Of a DNA stretch of 64,000 nt, positions 9,513 to 21,165 are shown piece after piece; positions within the stretch are counted from its first letter, which is position 1, and the number at the start of each line of letters is the position of its first letter. The stretch is taken from contig CAVNUY010000010.1 of the NCBI GenBank assembly GCA_963691655.1, positions 62,001-126,000 on the forward strand, read 5' to 3'. The notes beneath the pieces are model-generated. The model did not search any database. It saw only the letters and a program-made list of their open reading frames with translations, and was not told the DNA's origin. The translations under genes and the position numbers were made by a program. Source of the stretch: Toxonevra muliebris. Taxonomy: Eukaryota > Arthropoda > Insecta > Diptera > Pallopteridae.

Positions 9513-10258
9513 TTACAGCTTCAACACTATATAAATGATAAATAATGTTTTTATATATTTTTTATGATAAGTAGACATGAAAGTACCCTGGCGTATTCCT
9601 TTGGCGCCGAATGACGTCATTTGAAATAAGGTGTTATACTTTCTAATATTTTTTAAAAAGTGTGAAGATAACAGATGTGCCCCTGTCAATAGGTTTTTTA
9701 TTGTTTCTGGTGGCTCTTGAATTTCAGGGAGAATTACTTTGCCAGCAGCACAGCACATACCATTAGATTCATCAAACTATTTTTTTGCTAAGCATCTAGA
9801 GCACGTCTTATTCATGCCCCCAATTTGTACATTTTTTTGCTGAGAATATTCAAAATTTGGGTTATATCTAAAAGCCGACCTATTACCCATGACAGAATTT
9901 CGACTTTGCGCTCTAGATATAGATGTTATTTGTCTCTGCGTAGCAAGCCTCTGCTCACGTTCAAAACTGGATTCCTTAGTGTGAATTTGCAATTTACGAA
10001 TTCGATTATTTTTAAGTCTATTATTTTTAAGAGCCAGATTCTTCGAGCGAATTCGAGATGAATATTGTCTAAAATTTTCAAAACGCTGTGAATGCTCTGG
10101 GCTAGACTCTCGGATACAACGTACTCTATATACTCTTGACGTCGATGTATTTCTAGAAAGTTCTGGTTTTCATTTTGACATTTTTCGTTATAAGAAATTA
10201 ATTCGTTGGGTGTACGATTGACAAATATGTATACATATACTTGAGAGTATAATCTCAA
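9513..10258 (-). pseudogene. Helitron Rep/helicase N-terminal remnant
   Basis: Minus-strand frames encode ERE.RLATQRQ followed by YNPNFEYSQQKN and CSRCLAKK (9992-9777), then MCCAAGKVILPEIQEPPE, LLTGAHLLSSHFLKNIRKYN and FQMTSFGA (9758-9513). This order is typical of the region before the Helitron_like_N domain in Pif1-type Helitron proteins (CxxC, CCxxGKV.LP, FQMTSFGA). It is frameshifted between blocks. The HUH tyrosine Rep motif and helicase motifs are not present anywhere in 9190-13615. Confidence 0.8.
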
Positions 10259-11761
10259 CTACAACAACGAAATAAACAAATAAATTATTTCAACATTTGT
10301 TTACAAAAAAACTATGATTTGGTATGAGCCTACTTACAACGCAAATACCTTCCTATTTAAGGGTTCTTTTATGATCCAATAAAATCGCAATGTTACTTAT
10401 TAATCGGAATACTATTTATAAATTTTTTCAATTAAGTTCAGCAACACATTAATTATTCACGAAATAAAATAAGGTAATCAGCTGTTTTCATTTCCCAGCA
10501 GCCAAACAGCATTGCCAGATGTAAATAAACATTGAAAAACTGCAAACATTTATATACGAAAATTCATATATGCATATATACACATGAAGAAAAAACGAAA
10601 CCGGTTTGATTGACAAATATACAAATGTCATTCAAACTATTCTACTTATTGTTTATTTGATATTCATCTCGTTAGCATTTACAAATAGAATGGAATTCGT
10701 AAGATTTTCACATTAAAATGAAGTTTTATTGTCACTGGAATTTCATTTTATGCTTGGATATGTATATAACATGCATTTGACGACAGATTTTTAAACAGCG
10801 CAATGGTCCGAGATGGCTAATGTGCAAGTTTGATGTTTTAATTAAATGTTAGCCAAGAGAAAACTTTTTTTTACAATTTTTTAACACACATTTTTTTTTA
10901 AAATTAAAACACCCACATAATAAGGCAACCTTTTTTCATAGTTAAACACAAATTGTATTTTAACGCATTTACAACTTTGCATTTCATATGGACTTAAATT
11001 GTAGTTAATAAAAAAAAGAATGAAAATTTTGAATACATTTACTGTAGTCATGCTAAATGTTTTTCTTTTTAAGAACCTGTTTTGCCCAATCTCTTTCTTG
11101 AAATCTTAAGAAGATATAAAAATTTATAGTGTGTGAGATCACACACGCATGAACTCCCAGAATTTATTTTTTTTTTTCTTAATTTATATAGCTATACATA
11201 ATTCATAAATATTAATATAAACGAACTTACAATGAAAAAATTAATAAACAGTATATTTTTATATTCAGGTAATGCGTCTGAATCATGAAAATATAATATT
11301 GCATTTTATGCCTGATTTCCATTTTAACAACACATTCATTTTTTGTTTTGGTTTTTAGCATTGCATTTATTAACGTTAAACCGACATCAGTGCGATAGGG
11401 TATGACAATCCCCAGAGCCTATATTTACTGAAATAATTTCTGTATCGGTCAAACTCTTATAATTTTCGTTTGTACAACCTTTGCATAACAATCCTCTCAA
11501 GAAAATTTAGCTATACATATGCAACCGGAGTGTTACCAGTTCCTCGTGCTCTTGTAAAAATTCGATGGGATATGACATCTCCACAGCAAAAATAATGAAA
11601 ATTTTTGTGTAAATATTGTTGAATGCATATTCAAATTCGAATAATTTTTATTTTGTTTAAAAATCGTTTGAACATGAAATGTTTTTATGTTATTTATACC
11701 CTTTGTGTATTTGCATGTTGTATATTTAGTTTTGTATTTACTTTTTATAAAAAAAAAAATT

Positions 11762-11851
11762 TATTTGGTGGGATTCGAACCCATGCCTCACAAAACCCCT
11801 TCCTACATTCATATCTTTAACTACCCCTCTTACCAACTGATCCACACATGA
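11762..11851 (-). repeat. tRNA-like sequence inside the Helitron
   Basis: The minus strand reads GGATCAGTTGGTAAG (A-box/D-loop like) and, about 55 bp on, GGGTTCGAATCCCACC (B-box/T-arm like). The central part lacks a convincing anticodon stem, so this is more likely a SINE head or tRNA pseudogene than a functional tRNA. Confidence 0.35.
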
Positions 11852-12392
11852 ACATGAAATAAAGTGATCAAATTATATTAATATGTAGTTACATTCATGC
11901 AAATGAAAAAAACAATGGATGTGTGCAAGGCACGCAAGATATTTGATGTGTAAACAGTTAAGCTAACTGAATGTCATATACATAAGCTCACATATGTATA
12001 GCCATATATAGGGATTTAATGTATAATTTATATGCTTAGGTAATTCAAATTAAAACAATTATTTTATAAACTTAAAAACTTATTAGATATCATATCTTTT
12101 ATATATATAATAACCTAATTCACCATAAATTGCAAATGGTCTTACATCATTGCAAATGCAAATTTTTATTCCATATCACATATATTTGTTGTTGTGATAG
12201 CATAAATATTTTGCAATTGCACCAAATCGTGAATAGGGCTGATATGTTGTAGTTGCATTATTTTTCTTTTACTCAATGCATCGGGATCTATATGCTCGCA
12301 TATACGCAGCTGCAATCGCATTCTTTTTTTCGCGCTTTAAGTTTTTCTTCCTATCGATTTGAAGCTTTATTAGATGTGAAAATTTTACATAA

Positions 12393-12468
12393 CGTCGCCT
12401 GATAATTGATTTGGCGTATAGGTATATGAATTTGTACACACATACGTCAAATCAATCCTCAGGCGACG
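12393..12468. repeat. Foldback repeat, 26-bp arms
   Basis: Arms 12393-12418 (CGTCGCCTGATAATTGATTT...) and 12443-12468 are near-perfect reverse complements around a 24-bp loop. Half-copies occur at 15486-15511 and 39364-39389, so this is a dispersed family of small inverted-repeat elements. Confidence 0.75.
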
Positions 12469-13615
12469 ATAAGTGCTTTCCACATTTAACTTTAGGAAGG
12501 CAACAAGGATGACTAGTCACCCCACTACTTTTTAAAAGCACCGCAAAGAGAGTTGTCTTAACTGCATTTAATAAAAATAAAAAAGAATGTATTTTTATTG
12601 AAGTAAATAAGTGATTTTATAATAAATAAGTCTGATTTTTTCTGTTTAACATATTTGCTATTTATATAGATAAAAAAAAGTGTTGTCTTTTATAATGCCG
12701 TGATTTGCTATCATTATCACTACGTTTTGTTTATACATTTATTGAAACCTAGATTCCTTATTACTTATCATTTTGTATTGTTTTTGTATTTTAAAAAATA
12801 TTTAATTTTAATGCAATCTAACTAACCGAATGCAAAACCTATCAAACGCCTGTGTTTGCTACGGCGACTTCTCTGTTTGTATGGTATAGTCGATCTCCAT
12901 ACGTTTAACACCAACAAATAATTCTGCCACGAATAAATGTACACACACATTTTGTTTTCGTATGCACATATATGTGAGAGTAAATTGATCGAAACATAAA
13001 CAAACAAACTCCGCTCGTATTTTAATTTCTCCCTCTCTTCTTCTCTTTGTTGTTTAGAGTAGCACAGTCATGCCGCGCAGTAGTGTGAGCGAGAGAGGAA
13101 CTGAACGTTACAGTTATCTTACATCTTACGATACAGTTATTGTTACATTTTACACATTTGAAATTTTGCCCATACCGTGAGCTAAAATGTTTACACATCA
13201 AAAAAAAAAATAAAACACAAAGCTCTCAAACTCTCACGCATTCTGTTCTTTTTTGTGTTTGTGCAAAAACAAATGCAAGGGAAATGAAATTTTTACTATA
13301 AAAATGCATTTTGCAGACAAAGTATTAATTTTAGAAATAAGCCGCCGCTGACTTTTATGTGGCAAACAATGAGATCTACAATCCGTTCATACATCATTTT
13401 AATGTATCTCTTATACTTCCTAAGTTATACCACTTCAAGCATTTATTTTGTATGGGAGGTGCCACACCCAATTGTTTTATTGAAATAAAATATAGCCCAT
13501 GTTCAAACGGGGAACCCCACAATCACAATACTGCAAAATTTTAAAATCGGGTCAGTAGTTCATGAGATTACCCCAATAATACATCCAAACTTTACTAAAT
13601 TATTAATAGTATAGA

Positions 13616-14560
13616 TGAAAATCTACACTTCATATGAGGTGCAATGTTAATTTTTTCTCAAAATGTTTATTTTGAAATTGCTGTAATGACTTATCTTCGT
13701 CAACTATCGCAAAAACAACAAAACCACACAACTCTTTTTCTTATTCTTTGATTCAGTTTTCTGCTACAATCAAATTTAACATGAGATGCGGTGTTAATTC
13801 TTTTGTGCATGTTAAATTTCATAAATGTTTGTATTTCTTATCTTTTATTATTTTTATTATTATTAACTACAAATGTAGTTATTTAAGAAAAAATTTAAAT
13901 ACTTTACTTCCGAAGTACATGCATTTATTGTATTGAATATTGATAAATTAAATAAAAATATATAATATGAAAATCTACACTTCATATGAGATGCAATGTT
14001 AATTTTTTCTCAAAATGTTTATTTTGAAATTGCTGTAATGACTTATCTTCGTCAACTATCGCAAAAACAACAAAACCACACAACTCTTTTTCTTATTCTT
14101 TGATTCGGTTTTCTGCTACAATCTGATTTTAACATGAGATGCGGTGTTAATTCTTTTGTGCATGTTAAATTTCATAAATGTTTGTATTTCTTATCTTTTA
14201 TTATTTTTATTATTATTAACTACAAATGTAGTTATTTAAGAAAAAATTTAAATACTTTACTTCCGAAGTACATGCATTTATTGTATTGAATATTGATAAA
14301 TTAAATAAAAATATATAAGGTGCACTTATTTTGAAATTGCTGTAATGGCTAAACTTCGTCAACTATCGGGAAAACAACAAAAACACACACGATTCTTCTT
14401 CTTATTTTGCTTCAGTTTTCTGTTACAATCTGATTTTAACATGAGATGCATTGTTAATTCTTTTGTAAATGTTAAATTTCATATATCGCTGATACTATTT
14501 CTTATGTTTTATTATTTTTATTTTATTATTACCACTAACACAAACATAAACAACGATCAT
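13616..14560. repeat. 352-bp tandem repeat array, right part
   Basis: Two almost identical units, 13616-13967 and 13968-14318 (both starting TGAAAATCTACACTTCATAT), plus a third, partial and diverged unit from 14319. Each contains CATGAGATGCGGTGTTAATT and ends TATTGATAAATTAAATAAAA before the next TGAAAATC. No coding content. Confidence 0.9.
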
Positions 14561-14988
14561 AATTTTAGCTGGCAATATGAAAAATATTCAATTCAAATCA
14601 AGTTCAATTTTTTTTTTTTGATGCAGCAGCAGCAGAGAAAATCGGCAACACCGCCGGTGGATACTTTTATACCCGAAATTCCCCAAAACACCAGCACCCC
14701 GAATTGATAGAGGTTTGGTTGAAAGGCAAATATTGATCTTTTTATAGTAAACAAGTCAAATAGGACTTCAAATTAATAAATTAACCCACTAAAATCCGAT
14801 CACAACACACACAATTCGATATTTACATTTTTCATTTTTATTAAAATTTCAACAAATTTGTGGTGTTACCGATTTTTCTGCTGCTACTGCAAAAAAACCA
14901 AATTGAATTTGGTTTGAATTGAATATTTTTCATTTTGCCAGCGAAACTTAAGATCATTGTTTATGTTTGTGTTGGTGGTAATCGATGG
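14527..14988. mobile_element. Foldback/MITE-like element with ~120-bp inverted arms
   Basis: The left arm 14527-14655 begins ATTACCACTAACACAAACAT. The right arm 14868-14988 is its reverse complement with scattered mismatches, including GCTGGCAAxATGAAAAATAT and the CAG-rich stretch GCAGxAGCAGCAG next to GAAAATCGG.AACACC. The central 210 bp has no ORF for a transposase. The target duplication is not clear, so the superfamily is left open. Confidence 0.75.
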
Positions 14989-16083
14989 GTGGTTTATTAG
15001 TTTGTCATCTGACATTATTGATGTCTGAGACAAAGTTGTTTATTATGAAAACATAAATATTGTTTGCTTTTACACTAGTCCTCCAGCGTCTCAGCGTACC
15101 TTTATTTTGGAAGATTTTTAGACTATATGTCCCCAAAACCTATTTTGGTGTTCAAACACCCTTTTTACTTTTTTATGGGAAATTTTTTTTTTTGGAAGCA
15201 AGTATGTCAGTATTTCAAACCATTTAGCCTGTATGAACAATTTTAAATAAATTTTTACCAAAAATCTTCTAAAACAGAGGTACAGAGAGCAGGAGTAGGG
15301 TTGGTGTGGAGAGAAAAAATGTTTATCTTTTTGTAATACACAACTTTGCGTCAGATGTCCAAGTTGTAGGACCTCAAAATAATATACTTATCTACCAATA
15401 TCAATTATAAATGCAATGATTTTTGCAAAAGAAATAAAATACGGAAGTAAAGCAAAAATATATTTCGTCGCATGTGCAAATGTGTCGTCGCCTGAGAATT
15501 GATTTGGCGTAAAACCTTAAGAGCGAATTGCGACCTCTTTGTAATCTATACTCTGCGCTAACAAATAAAAAATTGTGCGATCTTTTCTTTGCGTAGGGTG
15601 GAAGTTGTAAAATCAAATACAATTAACATAGTATACCCTATTCACACAGATTAAGCAATTTCAACCAAAATTGAGATAAAATTGCTCAATTTCGCCATAG
15701 AAATAAATGCCAAACGAAATTGAGTCGAAAATCCGAGTGTAACTGATGAAAATTTGAAAAAATATCGATGAAAATACATCACTATTAGAAAAACAACCCT
15801 CAAATATAAACAATTGTATTTATTTTAAATGGAGAAAAGAAAGTATAAAAAAATAAGTGAGTAGTCCGTAAGGGAAGGATGTTTTGGTCAAATAGCCCCT
15901 GTTTTGAACACCATTGCATTTAGAAAATTTAGTCCAATGCGATTTCGACAGATATTTATTCAACTTTTTGAAATCCCCCATATGTATGATTTTGCAGATA
16001 TTGGAGAATTTATGAGAAAATTTCTATGTATTCATTTCAGTTAATATTTCACTATTATTTTTTCTTATATAATTTTTATCTAG
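14989..16083 (+). other. Intron sequence upstream of plexin exon
   Basis: AT-rich and non-coding. It holds the dispersed palindrome half-copy at 15486-15511 and the related motif at 15521-15554. It ends in a pyrimidine-rich tract and TATCTAG at 16077-16083, the acceptor used for the plexin exon. Confidence 0.6.
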
Positions 16084-18981
16084 ATTACAAAGTTGCGCAT
16101 AGAACACTGTTCAATGTACACTAATTGTTCATCATGTCTTGAGTCACGTGATCCTTTCTGTGGCTGGTGCTCCTTGGAGAAACGTTGCACCGTTCGATCA
16201 ACTTGTCAAAAAGATACATCTGCTGCTCGGTGGCTATCATTAGGCAGTGGGCAACAGTGCATTGACTTTGAATCTATAATACCCGATAAAATGCCAATTA
16301 CCGAGCTTTCACAAGTTCAACTAATTATACGGACATTACCTGAACCATTCAATGCAAAATATCGTTGTGTTTTTGGCACTTCTACACCTATTGATGCTGA
16401 AGTGCTTGAGAATGGTTTGGCATGCATGACACCACCAATTGAAGAACGCCCTAACATTAGTTTTAATATGGATCATGTGTTAGTACCTTTATCCGTACGT
16501 AGCTCTGAAACTAATAAGGATTTTGTTTCACGTTCTTTCGCATTTTTTGATTGTTCGAGTCATAATACATGCCAAACATGCTTGCGCAGTAAATGGAGTT
16601 GCAATTGGTGTATTTTTGATAATAAGTGTGTACATAAAATGGAACAGTGTCGCAATATGGAGAATGTAATAAACAGTGAAGAAGTATGTCCACACTTGAA
16701 ACGTTCTCGAGAACCTATTTTACTACCGGTCCGTGTGCCTAAAGAAATACGATTAGAAATTGAAAATTTACCGAAACCAAAAAGTGCACACTCAGGATTT
16801 TTATGTACTATACAGATTGAAGGAGCACAGATGTCAAAAAAAGCCAGAATTGAATCAAACAAAATTATTGTATGTGAAAAAACAACCTATTTTTATGAAA
16901 CCAACACACATGAGTATGAAGCAAAAGTTGATATTACTTGGAATCATCAACATTATGTTGATACCGCAACTATAATTTTATATAAATGTGATGTTCTGGG
17001 TTCACATCGTGAACATGCTGATTGTAGTTTATGCGTTACACGTGATCCAAAATATCAGTGTGCTTGGTGTGGAAACTCATGCGTATATAATGAAACATGT
17101 TCAAGTATGGTCGGAGAACACAGCGGTTTATCTTTGCTCCCGCCTTATTCGTTAGCGCGCGCAAATGACTGCCCTCGACCAAGAATTGATATGATAAAAC
17201 CATTATCAGGACCAATTGAAGGAGGTACACTAGTGACAATTGAAGGCAGCAACTTGGGAATACGTAAGGAAGATGTACGTGGTAAAATTTCAATCGGAAA
17301 TGTACCTTGTAAATTAGTAAATTATGAAATATCAGTAAAAATTGAATGCCGTACAGGTGCAGTGACACACGAACTTAATGCGCCAATCAAAGTGGCTAAT
17401 GAAGCAGGTTTTACTGAATCCAGTGTACAATTTCAATTTAAGGATATAAAACTTATTGGATTACATCCTACCATTGGTCCAAAATCAGGCGGAACCCAAA
17501 TTTCGTTAATAGGAAAATATCTTAATATTGGTTCTGATATTCGAGCTTTTCTTGATGAATATGAATGCCATGTTAATCTCACTCAAGCATCGTCATCGCG
17601 ACTGACCTGTATCACATCTGAAGCAACACAACCCGAGCCTATTCGATTACTGCGATTGATAGTAGATGGTGCAAATCGTACTTTCACATGTAATAATCCC
17701 GAACAACATACACCTGTTCATGACTCGTATGATCATCAACAAATGATGATTCCTGATCGTGGAAATTTTGCATTTCATTATCATATTCCAACCACACGCC
17801 CTTGCTCGATTTTCAATTATACCCAAGATCCACGCATAATGCAAATTAAACCACTACGTACCTTCTCTAGTGGCGGACGCGTTTTAACTGTACATGGTTT
17901 GTATTTAGATTCTATACAAAAACCAGAGCTGGAAGTATATTTTGATAATGAACGTGTTAACAAAAGTGCTTGTATGGTTATTAATGCAAACCAAATGGAA
18001 TGTCCCTCTCCACCTGTTAATTCAAAGTTTTTGGAATATAAAAATTCGATAGAGCAATTGCAATCTACTGGAGCAACTGCTTTCGCATCAACTTCTCCTA
18101 AATTTGATAATAAAGCCATAAAAAGACGTAGTACACAATATAAAGATAATTCTTACAGTTATACAACTGTTGATAACACAGCTTTATCCTCTAGGTATTA
18201 CGTACCTAGTATTGGCGCAGATGTTGCAGCATTTGTAAAAATACGCGAAACGCAACTAAATCTTCAATTAAGTTTTATTATGGATAATGTTCAATGGGTA
18301 CGCGACTTAAGCAAATATTTTCAAAATATTCGCAGCACAATTGTTTATGTAAGCGATCCTAAATATTTCCCATTTCCCAATGGTATAAAATTGTACAAGG
18401 GTGATACATTAGTAATTGAAGGAGAACTACTGAACATAGCTTCAGATGAATATGATGTAAACGTAACTATCGGCATGTTACAATGCAATATAACCAGTTT
18501 AGCAGTTTCGCAATTACTATGTATACCACCCGAAAAACAGCCGGCTGCAACAGATGAAAACGGTATTGAGCAAACGATTGATTTACCTCTAGTTGTAGTT
18601 AAAGTTGGACGCAATTTGCGCTTTTCAATAGGCCATTTAAAATACGATTTACTCAAACCATACTCATTTTCGCATGCTATATTCGGTATTGCATTTACCG
18701 TTGTCGTAGTTGTAATACTGCTGGTAATTGTGTTAATAATATATCGCCGTAAGACTACTCAAGCAGAGCGTGAATATAAACGCATTCAAATACAGATGAT
18801 AACGCTAGAGAGTAATGTACGATCGGAATGTAAACAAGCTTTTGCTGAATTGCAAACAGATATGACTGATTTAACTGCAGATTTAGAAAGCACTGGAATA
18901 CCTATACTTGATCATGTCAATTATATAATGAAAGTATTTTTCCCGGGCGTATCCGATCATCCTGTTTTAAATTCACCGAAG
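16084..18981 (+). CDS. PlexB: Plexin B, large exon: PSI/IPT stalk, TM, juxtamembrane
   Basis: A 966-codon internal exon of a semaphorin receptor. Counting from TTG 16093 as residue 1: PSI 1 ~5-57 ([15 protein letters not shown]), PSI 2 ~153-200 ([14 protein letters not shown]), PSI 3 ~300-360 ([16 protein letters not shown]), then IPT/TIG folds at ~361-450, ~452-540, ~578-640 and ~755-815 ([42 protein letters not shown]). A transmembrane helix spans ~860-883 and is followed by YRRK, then a juxtamembrane helix ([10 protein letters not shown]...ECKQAFAEL). The acceptor is TATCTAG|ATT; the donor is CCGAAG|GTACGC, phase 0. Plexin B over A is favoured by [16 protein letters not shown] before the membrane and the YRRK..QAEREYK juxtamembrane. 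The sema domain must lie in exons left of the window. Confidence 0.9.
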
Positions 18982-19054
18982 GTACGCTGAATGATATTTA
19001 AACTATATATATTATTTCTGTTTCATCTATATCTCTTTGACTTTACATTTTTAG
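18982..19054 (+). other. Plexin intron, 73 bp
   Basis: Donor GTACGC at 18982 and acceptor ACATTTTTAG ending at 19054. Removing it joins ...HPVLNSPK to [10 protein letters not shown] in frame, matching the family's juxtamembrane-to-GAP continuity. Confidence 0.85.
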
Positions 19055-19188
19055 TTACGTATGAACAGTCCCCATACGAACTACGATACCGCCATGCTTC
19101 AATTCGAACAGCTAATAAGTAATAAATATTTTGTTTTGGCTTTCATTGAAACTTTAGAAGGTCAAAAATCTTTTAATATACGTGATAA
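19055..19188 (+). CDS. PlexB: Plexin B exon: start of GAP domain
   Basis: Encodes [20 protein letters not shown] and [19 protein letters not shown] ending in IRDK. It corresponds to the helices that open the cytoplasmic plexin GAP (C1) module (in the family, FxxLLxxKxFLxxFIxTLExQxxFxxRD). The exon starts at a TTTTTAG acceptor and ends ...GATAA|GTAAGT at 19188. The last Lys codon is split (AA|G, phase 2) and completed by the next exon, which confirms the junction. At 134 bp it is too short to stand out without the splice logic. Confidence 0.88.
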
Positions 19189-19280
19189 GTAAGTAGCATA
19201 ATGAAATTTACGTTTTTGTACAAAAATAAAATTAAAAATAACTGAAATTATATCTCTTTTATTTATTTATACGTTTAAAG
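19189..19280 (+). other. Plexin intron, 92 bp
   Basis: Consensus donor GTAAGT at 19189; acceptor TTTAAAG ends at 19280. The intron is very AT-rich and its removal restores [12 protein letters not shown], a conserved plexin block. Confidence 0.85.
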
Positions 19281-19978
19281 GGTTAATGTAGCTTCACTTC
19301 TTATGATTGTACTTATGAACAAAATGGAATATGCTACCGAAATACTAAAATGCCTCCTTTTACGTTTGGTTGATAAATCTGTCGTTAGCAAGCATCCACA
19401 ACTTATGTTACGACGCACAGAAAGTGTAGTTGAAAAAATGCTTACAAATTATATGGCGATTTGTATGTACGATTATCTTAAAGAATATGCTGGATCCAGT
19501 TTATTCTTACTATTTAAAGCTATTAAACATCAAATCGAGAAGGGTTTAGTAGATGCCATTACACATGATGCACGTTATTCTCTCTCAGAAGAACGTCTTT
19601 TACATGAACAAATACCACACTCAGTTGTGATGTTACATATTGTTCAGGATGATCTTGACGAAAAGGTTCAATGTAAAGTGCTTGGTTGGGATACCATATC
19701 TCAAGTAAAGTCAAAAATACTTGATGCTCTTTTTAAAAATACACCATTTTCTATGCGACCATCTGTAAATGAAGTAGACTTGGAATGGAGACATGGTCGC
19801 GGTGGACATTTAACATTACAGGATGAAGACTTAACTACAAAAACAATAAATGGTTGGAAAAGAATGAATACTTTAGCTCATTACAGTGTTAAAGAATCTG
19901 CAGTTATGTCACTAATAGCAAGACAAAATGATAATTATAACATGCACTATAGCAAACAACAGCCGCCATATCATAACT
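19281..19978 (+). CDS. PlexB: Plexin B exon: GAP C1 and Rho-binding domain
   Basis: Continues the cytoplasmic [23 protein letters not shown], then the arginine-finger segment [18 protein letters not shown], then [18 protein letters not shown] and [15 protein letters not shown]. The inserted Rho-GTPase binding domain follows (about 19624-19920: [55 protein letters not shown]). EWRxGxxGHLxLxDED is the plexin-B form (plexin A has RIxLQDED). The exon ends at ...CATAACT|GTAAGT at 19978/19979. The second half of the GAP, with the remaining catalytic Arg, is not found in the 44 kb that follows, so the next exon is very distant or missing. Confidence 0.9.
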
Positions 19979-21165
19979 GTAAGTTTTCAAGAAAATAGCA
20001 TTAAAAAAGAGGGAAATAGGAAAGAGCTTAAGTGGTCATTATAATTTTTTACTTTTGTGCAAAGAAGATTACTTTTGATTATTATTTTGATATTATATCC
20101 ATATTAAAAAATTTTCCGATTTAGTAACGAATTCGACAAACCGAGTCGGCAATAGCTTCCGATTTCGTAAGCGAAATCTCCACGAAATTGTTTAGATTTT
20201 TGTATGGAAGGGTTGACACAAATTCTGAATAATATTTCCTTACGAAATCGTTACGAATTTTCTTAAAAGAATCTTTAAAATCTGTCGTTACGAAACAATC
20301 TGTAAGAAGTCTATTAAATTTCCAAAAATTCATATTCAAATATTTGTTATTAAACTTATTAGAGTAAGTATATTTTTTCAAATTAATTTTTTTTTAAAGT
20401 TTTTACCCGCCTGTTTTTGCCGCTGTTAAAATATTTTTTAACAATGTCCTTTACTTTAGTAAAACTCATCTGTGGAATATTCTTGGTTGACGAATCTATA
20501 CAAAAAGAATAATTTTAATAATTAAACACATTAATATTTTTATTTTGTCCCTGATTGCCACTCTCTTTGAAATTCTTAATTTGTTATATATTTTGAATAA
20601 TAAGTAATAATTATAGCACAAACAATTAAAATTAAACTCTCTCTAGCATCTGCCCCACTGACTGACCGAGAAAAAATACTTTTCTGCACATAGAAGCGCA
20701 GAATATGTCACGAAAAACCGATAATTAAGAAAAAAAAGAATGTGCATCCGATTTCGTTAAGAAAAGTCGGATTTTCGAGAAAGTCTGAACATTTGGTTTG
20801 GTGATTGACGAGTAAGTCAGCCACTAAATCAGACGTGCTATTTTCGCGCTCCCGAAATAGTTAAATAAAGTATTCCTACATTGAATCTGTGTAAATTTGA
20901 TAATCGCACGCGGTTAGTAAGGTTTGCGCACTTGGTTGGATGTACCCCTTAGTTCGGTGAGTAGTTGCAGTGCTCCTTTTTATTAATTTTATTTTTTGGA
21001 TTTGATAATCTTAAAAATAATTCTGCCGCCGTAGGATAAAATTTATTTTCACTCAATAGCTGAAGTTAAAATTAAACAACTAACAGAGACAGCTGTTAGT
21101 CACCAGCTGGTATGCAGCTGTGCTGCCAATTTTTTGTGCTGTCACTTTGCGGTAAATTCTAGTAA
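19979..21165 (+). other. Start of the giant plexin intron
   Basis: Begins with consensus donor GTAAGTTTT. AT-rich; around 20112-20180 and 20740-20790 are CCGATTT.GT(T)AACGA motifs in opposite orientations that may be the ends of a decayed inverted-repeat element. No coding exon recognised. Confidence 0.5.

Larger units (their letters stand above)
9190..13615 (-). mobile_element. Helitron, 4.4 kb, complete termini
   Basis: The minus-strand 5' end is TCTATACTATTAATAATTTA at 13615, preceded by A. The 3' end at 9190 is a GC-rich hairpin (stem AGCTGGGC, loop AGA, stem GCCCAGCT, 9192-9210) overlapping a terminal CTAG and followed by T. TC start, hairpin plus CTRR end and A|T target are the Helitron signature. 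The flanks rejoin exactly: ...AAAATATATAATA at 9189 plus TGAAAATCTACACTTC at 13616 equals the uninterrupted array junction at 13967/13968. Coding remnants of the Helitron protein lie at 9513-10258 in the matching orientation. Most of Rep and all the helicase are gone. Confidence 0.87.

Noticed and set aside
13184..13204. LTR-like start (minus strand TGTGTAAACATTTTAGCTCA) inside the Helitron
   Set aside because: It resembles the inferred left end of the BEL LTR at 646-668, but only over about 20 bp; no second border or pol sequence supports a solo LTR.
15401..15622. 73-codon minus-strand frame near the plexin exon
   Set aside because: No recognisable domain; it overlaps the dispersed palindrome repeats.
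16511..18656. Several minus-strand frames within the plexin exon
   Set aside because: Shadows of a strongly conserved plus-strand coding exon.
20112..20790. Possible inverted-repeat element with CCGATTT ends
   Set aside because: The similarity between the two ends is short and interrupted; I could not define termini.
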